Source: an uncultured Lachnospiraceae bacterium (GTDB taxonomy: Bacteria; Bacillota; Clostridia; Lachnospirales; Lachnospiraceae). From it: DNA of 8,391 bases. The notes beneath the pieces were generated by a model. The model was not told where the DNA came from. It searched no databases and saw nothing but the letters and a program-made list of their open reading frames with translations. The position numbers and the translations under genes are program-made. The stretch is from the NCBI GenBank assembly GCA_937916415.1, contig CALGGH010000150.1:1-8391 (forward strand), written 5' to 3'. Shown piece after piece: positions 1 through 6,490 of the stretch (its first letter is position 1; every line of letters starts with the position of its first letter).

Positions 1-29
1 CGTAAACGCATTTATTTAATGCGTTTACG
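1..29. repeat. Perfect inverted repeat after flhG (candidate terminator)
   Basis: Positions 1-12 (CGTAAACGCATT) are the exact reverse complement of positions 18-29, leaving a 5-base loop at 13-17. As RNA from the minus strand this is a 12-bp hairpin whose foot lies 7 nt after the flhG stop codon. Five of the 12 pairs are G-C, so the stem is moderate in strength. It is placed where a Rho-independent terminator or a post-transcriptional boundary of the operon would sit. The sequence that would carry the diagnostic U-tract on the minus strand lies beyond the left edge, so terminator function is only inferred. The repeat itself is certain. Confidence 0.85.
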
Positions 30-36
30 ATAATTG

Positions 37-921
37 TCATTGGCTTTTTCTCGCGGTGGCTACGATGTGTGAAAAAAATGCCGCCATGCCGCGCTTGTTA
101 AGCTTGGTAACGTCTATGTTCATCAGCTTGGCCGCTATCCTCTCGAAACTCTGCGAAGACTTGGCCGTAGGATTCTGCAGCGAAACCGGTGACTGCTGCA
201 TCACGGCCCTGGCCAGCTGCTGGTCCTGGGGCACGCTGCCCAGGTATGATATCGGCAGGTGCAGGTACCTGTTTACCACGGCATTGAGCTTGTTAAACAG
301 TGCCTGTCCCTCGGCCTCCGAATCCACCTTGTTTGCCACCACCTTGACCCGGGAGTACTCCCTGTCAAAACGGCTGTGCACGTTCAGGGCCTTCAGCAGG
401 CTGTACGAATCCGTGATCGACGTGGGCTCGGGAGTCGTGACCAGGAGTATCTCTCCGCTGGCCACCAGGAACTCCAGCACTGCGTCCGAGATGCCCGCAC
501 CGGTGTCAACGATGATGATGTCCGCTATGGCGTCAAGCTCCGCCAGGTTCTGTATGATGTAGGTCAGGTGCTCACGTCCCAGATTGGACATGCCCGCTAT
601 TCCGCTTCCTCCGGAAATGAACCCGACCTCCATGGGCCCCCACGTGATTATCTCGCGTATGCTCTTGTTCTGATAAATAAGGTCGCACAGGTTGTGCTTC
701 GGCACGGCCCCAAACATTATCTCGATGTTGGCCAGTCCAAAGTCGGCATCCAGGATGATGACCCTCTGGCCCAGCTTCCTGAACTGTATGGCCAGGTTTA
801 TGGACGTGTTGGACTTGCCCACTCCCCCCTTGCCGCTGGTGACGGTTATCACGCGCGAGATCGGACGGGTTGCCGCGTTATTCGATTTTACGAGATTTCT
901 TAATGCAGTCGCCTGATCCAT
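37..921 (-). CDS. flhG: FlhG (YlxH/FleN), MinD/ParA-type ATPase controlling flagellar number
   Basis: This 294-residue protein is a MinD/ParA-type ATPase that partners FlhF in setting flagellar number and position. It starts with the DQAxxLR motif (residues 2-8, DQATALR), the N-terminal helix known in FlhG to insert into FlhF and stimulate its GTPase. The deviant Walker A KGGVGKS is at 31-37 with K31 as the signature lysine, the switch I DADFGLAN at 58-65, and the switch II DTGAG at 139-143. The C-terminal segment around 278-290 (RGMAAFFSHIVAT) looks like the amphipathic membrane-targeting helix of the family. The ATG lies 4 bp after the flhF stop. An AGGTGA ribosome site, which contains that stop codon, sits 4 nt upstream of the ATG and suggests translational coupling. 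It is the last gene visible and is followed by the hairpin. Length is normal for the family and all key motifs are present. Confidence 0.95.
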   Translation of the reverse strand: MDQATALRNLVKSNNAATRPISRVITVTSGKGGVGKSNTSINLAIQFRKLGQRVIILDADFGLANIEIMFGAVPKHNLCDLIYQNKSIREIITWGPMEVGFISGGSGIAGMSNLGREHLTYIIQNLAELDAIADIIIVDTGAGISDAVLEFLVASGEILLVTTPEPTSITDSYSLLKALNVHSRFDREYSRVKVVANKVDSEAEGQALFNKLNAVVNRYLHLPISYLGSVPQDQQLARAVMQQSPVSLQNPTAKSSQSFERIAAKLMNIDVTKLNKRGMAAFFSHIVATARKSQ

Positions 922-925
922 GCCG

Positions 926-931
926 TCACCT
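926..931 (-). promoter_or_regulatory. Ribosome binding site of flhG overlapping the flhF stop
   Basis: AGGTGA lies 4 nt before the flhG ATG on the minus strand. Its last three bases are the TGA stop codon of flhF, so a ribosome ending flhF sits on the flhG initiation site. Confidence 0.6.
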
Positions 932-2218
932 GCCTCCCAAAAGCAGCTTTACCGTCTTTTGGGGATTAAAAGTGGATATGTCCTCGGGCACGTTCTGGCC
1001 GTTGGTCACGTATGATATCGTCGTTCCGGTATGGATCTTGAGGTTCAGCAGGTTGCCCAGCGTCGTGGTCTCGTCGAGCTTGGTAAAGATGAGCTTGTAG
1101 TCCGTCATCTTGGAATAGGTATCCGCTATGCTGATCAGGTCCTTGTACTTGGTGGTCGCGGACAGGACGAGATAAGTCTCGTTCTCCGCCAGTCCGTCAA
1201 CCGAATGTATGAATTCGTTCATCTGCAGGCGCTGCGTCTCATTCTGATGCGAATGCCCCGCAGTGTCCACCAGTATGTAATCGTATGCAAAAAAGTCCTC
1301 CAGGGCCTTTTCCACTTCCTCCACGGAGTAGATCACCTTAAAGGGAACCTCCAGGATGTTGGCGTAGGTATGGAGCTGCTCGGCAGCGGCTATCCTGTAG
1401 GTATCTGCCGTAAGCAATGCCACCTTTTTGTGCTCGATCATCGAGAACCTCGATGCGATCTTGGCTATCGTGGTCGTCTTGCCGACGCCGGTGGGTCCTA
1501 CAAAAAACACCACCTTGGGTCCGCGGTCAGCGGGCATGATCTCCCTGGGCGTGCCAAACTTAAGGATCAGCTTCTGGTAGGTATTGGAAAGTGCCAGCTG
1601 GAAGGGCATGCCAGGCTTGCACGACTTCATGGTCTCATCGATGATCGAATTGGCGACGTGCTCGTTCACCTCATTGTCTATCATCGTGTTGTACAGCAGC
1701 TTCATGAACTTGAGCAGTTCGGCATCCACGTCGCCGATCTCGTTCTCATCCTCCTTGGCCGCAGCGGTCTTGCCGGTCCCGGACGCGCCTCCCCTGGACG
1801 CCGCATCGTCCTCGGCTTCCTTTTCCTGGGGCTGTGCGCTGATCTGCTTTTCGAGCAGGCTCTGGAGGGAATCAAGCTTTTCCTCTATGGCGGAGCCCTG
1901 CCTGTCCTCAGCCTCCCGTTTGCCGCTTTCCTTCTCGAGGTCCGCGGTCACCAGGCTGCCCACGCGGCTGATGGCCTCGCGCACTGACTGGACCGCTGGA
2001 TCGGGCATGGGCGGTTCGACCCTTCTTCTGGTCTGGGAACCCTCTCCCTCTTCCTCCAGGGCAACGGTAACCTCCACCAGCGGAGCCTTAAAGAACGCCA
2101 AAAAGCCCTTCTGCTTGACGGACTTGACGTTCATTACCACCACGTTGGGGCCAAGTTCCTTCTTGGCGTCCGCGGTAGCCTCTGCTTCGGTTTTGGCTGT
2201 AAATTTCTTAATTATCAT
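926..2218 (-). CDS. flhF: FlhF, SRP-type GTPase for flagellar placement
   Basis: This 430-residue protein is a signal-recognition-particle-type GTPase related to Ffh and FtsY. It acts at the membrane to place new flagella and is regulated by FlhG. The N-terminus (MIIKKFTAKT, then the conserved stretch to about 52) is the FlhF B domain. A charged, low-complexity linker runs from about 55 to 165. An NG domain follows: P-loop GPTGVGKTTT at 241-250, ADTYR at 271-275, G3 DTAG at 318-321, and G4 TKLDE at 379-383. The G3 motif reads DTAGH where SRP GTPases usually have DTAGR. The ATG at 2218 is fixed by the family N-terminus and lies 18 bp after the flhA stop. No convincing Shine-Dalgarno is seen in 2219-2236, unlike most neighbours. 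The protein ends with TGA inside the flhG ribosome site. The GTPase fold is complete, so the protein is likely functional. Confidence 0.96.
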   Translation of the reverse strand: MIIKKFTAKTEAEATADAKKELGPNVVVMNVKSVKQKGFLAFFKAPLVEVTVALEEEGEGSQTRRRVEPPMPDPAVQSVREAISRVGSLVTADLEKESGKREAEDRQGSAIEEKLDSLQSLLEKQISAQPQEKEAEDDAASRGGASGTGKTAAAKEDENEIGDVDAELLKFMKLLYNTMIDNEVNEHVANSIIDETMKSCKPGMPFQLALSNTYQKLILKFGTPREIMPADRGPKVVFFVGPTGVGKTTTIAKIASRFSMIEHKKVALLTADTYRIAAAEQLHTYANILEVPFKVIYSVEEVEKALEDFFAYDYILVDTAGHSHQNETQRLQMNEFIHSVDGLAENETYLVLSATTKYKDLISIADTYSKMTDYKLIFTKLDETTTLGNLLNLKIHTGTTISYVTNGQNVPEDISTFNPQKTVKLLLGGR

Positions 2219-2236
2219 TTCAGTATGAGCTTAGCT

Positions 2237-4282
2237 TTATGCATCTATCATGCCGACTGAATTCAGCTGCACGGTCGAGTCAACTTCGCTGTACGAGACC
2301 ACGATCAGATCCCTGATGTATTCCTCCGTCAGCCTCTTGAAATACGCGCGCACTATGGGCGACGTCATGACTATCGGGTTTTTGCCCAGGTTCTCGAGTA
2401 TGTCCACCTTGTCCTGGACGCTCTTCATGATCGCCTGCACCCTGCCGGGATCTATGGTCAGGTACGCTCCCTGCTCGGACTGCTTGACGGAGGACATGAT
2501 CTCCTGCTCCAGGGCGGGTGAAAGGGTCGCCACCTGAGTGACCTCGTTCTGAGGAAAATACTTATTTGAAATGGCTCTCTTCAGGGCCTGTCTGACGTAC
2601 TCCGTGAGTATGTCCGTATCCCTCGTGGTGGTGGCGTAGTCCGCCAGAGTTTCAAATATGGTCAGCAGGTCCCTGATCGAAATGCCTTCGGAAAGCAGGT
2701 TCTGCAGCACCTTCTGTACCTCTCCGAGGCCGAGCAGCTTGGGAACCAGTTCGTCCACGATAGAAGGATTGGTCTCCTTGAGGTTGTCTATCAGGTTCTG
2801 CACGTCCTGACGCGTGAGCAGCTCCGCAATGTGCTGCCTGATGATCTCCGTCAGGTGCGTGGCTATGATCGAGGGAGGATCAACTACCGTATAGCCCAGG
2901 CTCTCCGCGCGCTCCCTCTGTCCCTCGGTGATCCACTTGGCCGGCAGGTTAAAGGAAGGCTCGCGGGTTTCGATGCCCGATATCTCCTCTTCCACGATGC
3001 CGGGGTTCATGGCCATGTAATGGTCAAACAGTATCTCGCCCTCCGAAACCTGCACGCCCTTGATCTTGATGATGTACTGGTTCGGATTGAGCTGTATGTT
3101 ATCCCGCAGGCGTATGATGGGAACCACGGTACCGAGTTCAAGCGCTATCTGACGCCTGATCATGACGACTCGGTCGAGCAGGTCTCCGCCCTGGTTTACG
3201 TCGGCCAGGGGGATGATGCCGTAACCAAATTCGAGCTCTATCGGATCGACGTTGAGCAGGGACGTGACGTTCTCGGGCTGCCTGATCTCCTCTGCTGCAG
3301 CCTCCTCGGATTCAACCTCGCTCTCGATCTTGGCCGTCTCGAGCGTGCCCGCCACCACTCTCGCCACCACTATGAACAGACCTCCTACCAGCACGTACAG
3401 GATCGTGTTGAGGGGAGTGATGATGCCGAGGAACGCGAGCACTCCGCCGACTATGTAGAGGGCCTTGGGAATGCCAAAAAGCTGGCTGACCAGCACAGAG
3501 CCGAAATCAGCCGTCTTGCTGCCCTTTGTAACCAGGATGCCCGTCGCGAGAGATATGAGCAGCGAGGATATCATGCTGACGAGGCCGTCGCCGATGGTCA
3601 GTATCGTATACCAGTTAAGGGCCGTAGATATGTCCATGCCCTGCCTGAGCATGCCCATCGCTATGCCGCCCACGATGTTGATCGCGGTGATCACGAGGCC
3701 GGCGTTCGCGTCTCCCTTGACGAACTTGACGGCACCGTCCATGGAACCGAAGAAGCTGGCTTCTTCCTGTATCTTGTCTCGCCTCTCCTTGGCCTCCGCG
3801 TCTGTAATGGCGCCGGTGTTCAAGTCCGCGTCGATGGCCATCTGCTTACCGGGCATGGCGTCCAGCGTAAACCTGGCCGTAACCTCTGCGACACGCTCCG
3901 AACCCTTGTTGATGACCATGAACTGAACGATGACCAATATCAGGTACACTATGATTCCGATCACCAGGTCGCCGCCGCCCACGAACTCGCCGAATACCTG
4001 TATGACGTTGCCGGCGCTGCCCTGAGCCAGAATGAGCCTGGTGGAGGACACGTTCAGCGCGATACGGAATATGGTCGAGAAGAGCAGCATGGTCGGATAG
4101 AAGCTCATGCCCAGGACTTCTTCCGCAAACATCGAAGTAAAGAGGATCGTGAAGCTGATCCCCATGTCCAGTGTCAGGAAGACGTCCAGCAGGCTCTCGG
4201 GCATCGGCACGATCATCATGACGAAGGCGATGAGCAGATAAACCGCTACGCCCATGTCGGCTATCCTAAGCTTTCCCCGCAT
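2237..4282 (-). CDS. flhA: FlhA, flagellar type III export gate protein
   Basis: This 681-residue protein is the FHIPEP-family export gate subunit. It forms a nonameric ring under the basal body, couples export to the proton motive force, and docks chaperone-substrate complexes. About eight hydrophobic segments fill residues 11-312 (near 11-26, 32-52, 64-85, 102-125, 194-212, 228-252, 275-297 and 298-312). The highly conserved cytoplasmic loop between the fourth and fifth carries DAMPGKQMAIDADL (141-154) and EASFFGSMDGAVKFVKGDA (174-192). An acidic linker (about 318-340) leads into the C-terminal domain, which includes ATHLTEIIRQH (474-484). I chose the ATG at 4282 because it has a near-perfect AAGGAGG 4 nt upstream and gives the family N-terminus. 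An in-frame start at 4411 would add 43 residues lying inside flhB and is not credible. The gap to flhB is 31 bp, the largest in the window. Confidence 0.97.
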   Translation of the reverse strand: MRGKLRIADMGVAVYLLIAFVMMIVPMPESLLDVFLTLDMGISFTILFTSMFAEEVLGMSFYPTMLLFSTIFRIALNVSSTRLILAQGSAGNVIQVFGEFVGGGDLVIGIIVYLILVIVQFMVINKGSERVAEVTARFTLDAMPGKQMAIDADLNTGAITDAEAKERRDKIQEEASFFGSMDGAVKFVKGDANAGLVITAINIVGGIAMGMLRQGMDISTALNWYTILTIGDGLVSMISSLLISLATGILVTKGSKTADFGSVLVSQLFGIPKALYIVGGVLAFLGIITPLNTILYVLVGGLFIVVARVVAGTLETAKIESEVESEEAAAEEIRQPENVTSLLNVDPIELEFGYGIIPLADVNQGGDLLDRVVMIRRQIALELGTVVPIIRLRDNIQLNPNQYIIKIKGVQVSEGEILFDHYMAMNPGIVEEEISGIETREPSFNLPAKWITEGQRERAESLGYTVVDPPSIIATHLTEIIRQHIAELLTRQDVQNLIDNLKETNPSIVDELVPKLLGLGEVQKVLQNLLSEGISIRDLLTIFETLADYATTTRDTDILTEYVRQALKRAISNKYFPQNEVTQVATLSPALEQEIMSSVKQSEQGAYLTIDPGRVQAIMKSVQDKVDILENLGKNPIVMTSPIVRAYFKRLTEEYIRDLIVVSYSEVDSTVQLNSVGMIDA

Positions 4283-4286
4283 GCGT

Positions 4287-4296
4287 CCTCCTTCCT
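4287..4296 (-). promoter_or_regulatory. Strong ribosome binding site of flhA
   Basis: AGGAAGGAGG on the minus strand ends 4 nt before the ATG at 4282. It is one of the two strongest Shine-Dalgarno sequences in the window and decides the flhA start against the upstream in-frame ATG at 4411. Confidence 0.85.
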
Positions 4297-4313
4297 GAAA
4301 AATATATCTCAAG

Positions 4314-5426
4314 TCATACCCTGCCCTGCAGTCTGTAAACGAGGGCAAGAACCTCAGCAACCGCCTGGTACAGCTCCGGCGGAACCAGCTGGTCAACCTC
4401 CACGTTGGCATACAGCATCCTCGCGAGAGGCTTGTTCTCCACTATCTCTATGTGGTTGTCCCTGGCGACTTCCTTGATGCGTTCAGCCAGGTAATCCGCT
4501 CCCTTGGCCACCACGTAGGGCGCGTCATATTCGTCGGGAGCATATCTGATGGCCACGGCATAGTGCGTCGGGTTGGTGATGACCACGTCGGCCTGCGGCA
4601 GCTGCTGCATCATGCGTCGCCTCGAAGCCTCCTGCATGCGCCTGCGCTGCTGAGCCTTGATCTGGGGATCACCTTCCATGTTTTTGTATTCGTCCTTGAT
4701 CTCCTGCTTGGTCATCTTGTTATCTTCGGTGAATTTCCACTTCTGATAAGCAAAATCCAGGCCGGCTATGACGATGTATGCCGCCGCGATCCTGATGCCG
4801 ATGTTCACGATCATCTGTCCGACCAGCGCCACCGCGCTCATGACGGGCAGTTCAAGCAGGATCAGCAGCCTGTTCTGGTTGGAGCGAAGGTATGCGTAAA
4901 CCATGGCGCCGATCAAAATGATCTTGAGCAGCGACTTGCCCAGCTCCATCAGCGAATTCATCGAAAAAAGCCTTTTGATCCCGTTGGCCGGGTTCAGCTT
5001 GCTGAACTTAGGTCTAAGCGGCTTGGTAGTGGGCGCCCATTTAACCTGCACGAGATCCGCGATGAAAGGCACGATGAATCCTATCAGTAGGATGGGCAGG
5101 ATTATTATCAAAAAGCGAGAGGCTACGTTCCTCAGGCCTCCCACGATCACCGCAACCGGAATCTCTCCCCTGTAATACTGGGTCCAGTCGGGGATCTGGT
5201 TGTAGACCATCTCGAATATCTGCAAAAAATTGCTGGCATAATAACCCACGATAAAGGAAAAGACGGCAAATACTGCCAGCAGCGTCGCGCAGTTCGCTAT
5301 CTCCCGGCTCTTCGCCACCTGCCCTTCCTTACGTGCGTCATCCAGTTTTTTGGCGGTAGGCTTCTCTGTTTTTTCTCCGCCCGGGCCGTCCTTGGCGAAG
5401 AATTGCAGGTCGTATCTCAGGATCAC
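4314..5426 (-). CDS. flhB: FlhB, export apparatus substrate-specificity switch
   Basis: This 370-residue export protein changes export from rod/hook to filament substrates when it cleaves itself. A short leader and cytoplasmic segment (GGEKTEKPTAKKLDDARKEG, 16-35) precede four hydrophobic segments near 46-68, 104-125, 165-181 and 197-226. A basic connector (about 228-275) is followed by the autocleavage motif NPTH at 285-288, cut after N285 in the family. The remaining cytoplasmic domain runs to residue 370. Translation starts at a GTG codon that overlaps the fliR stop as GTGA, with a moderate AGAGGG 6 nt upstream. No in-frame ATG lies near the N-terminus, so the GTG start is well supported. 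In some clostridia fliR and flhB are fused; here they are separate but overlapping. All key residues are present. Confidence 0.96.
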   Translation of the reverse strand: MILRYDLQFFAKDGPGGEKTEKPTAKKLDDARKEGQVAKSREIANCATLLAVFAVFSFIVGYYASNFLQIFEMVYNQIPDWTQYYRGEIPVAVIVGGLRNVASRFLIIILPILLIGFIVPFIADLVQVKWAPTTKPLRPKFSKLNPANGIKRLFSMNSLMELGKSLLKIILIGAMVYAYLRSNQNRLLILLELPVMSAVALVGQMIVNIGIRIAAAYIVIAGLDFAYQKWKFTEDNKMTKQEIKDEYKNMEGDPQIKAQQRRRMQEASRRRMMQQLPQADVVITNPTHYAVAIRYAPDEYDAPYVVAKGADYLAERIKEVARDNHIEIVENKPLARMLYANVEVDQLVPPELYQAVAEVLALVYRLQGRV

Positions 5427-6202
5427 ATCATGCCCTCTATCATGTCGACCACCACGGTCTTCATCTCAGTCACTATGAAATCCGCCACTTTCGGCAGGGT
5501 AAAGGCGGTAACGTACAATAACGTCAGGCCGCTCAGCACCTTCAGCTGTATGCCCACCGCGAACATGTTCATCTGCGGGGCGACCTTGGCCAGTATGCCC
5601 AGCACCGTATTGAGCAGCAGCATGCAGCAAAAGATCGGCAGCGCTATCCTGAAGGCGATGGACATGTATTGCGACAGGAATTCAATGAATGCCGTCAGGA
5701 GCTTGTCCGCATTCAGGTTGACGTGCCCGAGCGGTATGAGGGTGAATGACTCCGCCAGTGCGGTGACCATGTACCTGTACAAGCCCGTCACTATCATCAG
5801 CAGCGTAAATGCCGCCTGATAGATTCCGCCCGTGATGGACGTCTGCATCCTGGTGTTAACGTCGAACACCTGCGCCATGCTCATGCCGGTCTCCATGTCC
5901 ACTATGAAACCGGCCAGCGAGGTGACGGTGGTGCACAATTGTACCCCCAGTCCTATCAGGATGCCGCAGATCGCCTCCTTCATCACTATGATCGCATATT
6001 CGGTCTCGGTCTCAAACGTGATGGCCGGGTGATCCACGACGCCATAAAGCAGTATCGTAAGCGCCAGCCCGAATCCGACCCTGACCCGGCGCGGCACGTT
6101 GTTCATGCTGAAAAACGGGGCCACGAAAATGAACGACGTGACCCTGACCATTATCAGCAGCCAGGTCTGCAGATCCGAATAGGTAAACCTAACGTCCAGC
6201 AT
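5423..6202 (-). CDS. fliR: FliR, flagellar export gate core protein
   Basis: This 259-residue integral membrane protein belongs to the FliR/SpaR/EscT family. One copy closes the FliP-FliQ helical channel core of the export apparatus and contacts FlhB. Hydrophobic segments are spread along the whole length (near 12-30, 43-54, 69-92, 125-146, 180-204 and 220-242). Family hallmarks include NNVPRRVRVGFGLALT (34-49), the DMETGMSMAQVFD stretch (102-114) and the LNTVLGILAKVAPQMNMF region (197-214). The ATG at 6202 is 6 bp after the fliQ stop and in the same reading frame as fliQ. The upstream sequence holds only a weak CGAG very close to the ATG, so translation probably depends on ribosomes arriving from fliQ. 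It ends in TGA inside the GTGA overlap with flhB. Confidence 0.95.
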   Translation of the reverse strand: MLDVRFTYSDLQTWLLIMVRVTSFIFVAPFFSMNNVPRRVRVGFGLALTILLYGVVDHPAITFETETEYAIIVMKEAICGILIGLGVQLCTTVTSLAGFIVDMETGMSMAQVFDVNTRMQTSITGGIYQAAFTLLMIVTGLYRYMVTALAESFTLIPLGHVNLNADKLLTAFIEFLSQYMSIAFRIALPIFCCMLLLNTVLGILAKVAPQMNMFAVGIQLKVLSGLTLLYVTAFTLPKVADFIVTEMKTVVVDMIEGMM

Positions 6203-6208
6203 AACTCG

Positions 6209-6478
6209 TTATCTGATGTATATCGCGAAACTCTGCCACAGGTCCGTCATGTAGGTGACCATGTTGTTTATCATCCAGTTGCCCGCGAGCGTCAGTGCCA
6301 GGAACACGCATATTACCTTAGGCACGAAGGTAAGCGTCTGCTCCTGTATGGACGTGACGGTCTGGAAAATGGATACGAGCAGGCCCACGACCAGGCTCAC
6401 GAGGAGCATCGGCAGGGACGTCTTGATGATCGTAAACAGACCGTCCCTTACGATCCTGGTAATGTCATCTATAGTCAT
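6209..6478 (-). CDS. fliQ: FliQ, flagellar export gate core protein
   Basis: This 89-residue protein is the usual full length for FliQ. It folds as a hairpin of two membrane helices (near 16-38 and 50-72); four copies wrap the FliP-FliR core of the export channel. The most conserved stretch in the family, GLLVSIFQTVTSIQEQTLTF, is present at 32-51, followed by VPK. The ATG at 6478 has a consensus TAAGGAGG 4 nt upstream. The TAA of that site is the stop codon of fliP, so the two genes are coupled. fliP, fliQ and fliR all lie in the same reading frame. Confidence 0.96.
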   Translation of the reverse strand: MTIDDITRIVRDGLFTIIKTSLPMLLVSLVVGLLVSIFQTVTSIQEQTLTFVPKVICVFLALTLAGNWMINNMVTYMTDLWQSFAIYIR

Positions 6479-6482
6479 GTGA

Positions 6483-6490
6483 CCTCCTTA
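6483..6490 (-). promoter_or_regulatory. Consensus ribosome binding site of fliQ containing the fliP stop
   Basis: TAAGGAGG on the minus strand is a full Shine-Dalgarno 4 nt before the fliQ ATG. Its first three bases are the fliP stop codon. Confidence 0.85.

Noticed and set aside
1031..1987. Plus-strand open frame (318 codons) opposite flhF
   Set aside because: It is the codon-antisense shadow of flhF, explained by the rarity of TTA, CTA and TCA codons; no domain or ribosome site supports it.
4283..4313. Internal promoter or terminator in the flhB-flhA gap
   Set aside because: The gap is only 31 bp, mostly ribosome site, with no stem-loop and no room for a recognizable -35/-10 pair.
4283..4411. 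43-codon N-terminal extension of flhA starting at 4411
   Set aside because: It would lie mostly within flhB, encodes an Arg-rich out-of-frame peptide, and is contradicted by the strong AAGGAGG before the ATG at 4282.
2831..4477. Long plus-strand open frame (548 codons) opposite flhA and the end of flhB
   Set aside because: It runs in the exact codon-antisense frame of flhA. In that frame stops arise only from sense TTA, CTA and TCA codons, which are scarce in these genes. The predicted protein is rich in His, Asp and Arg with no recognizable domain.
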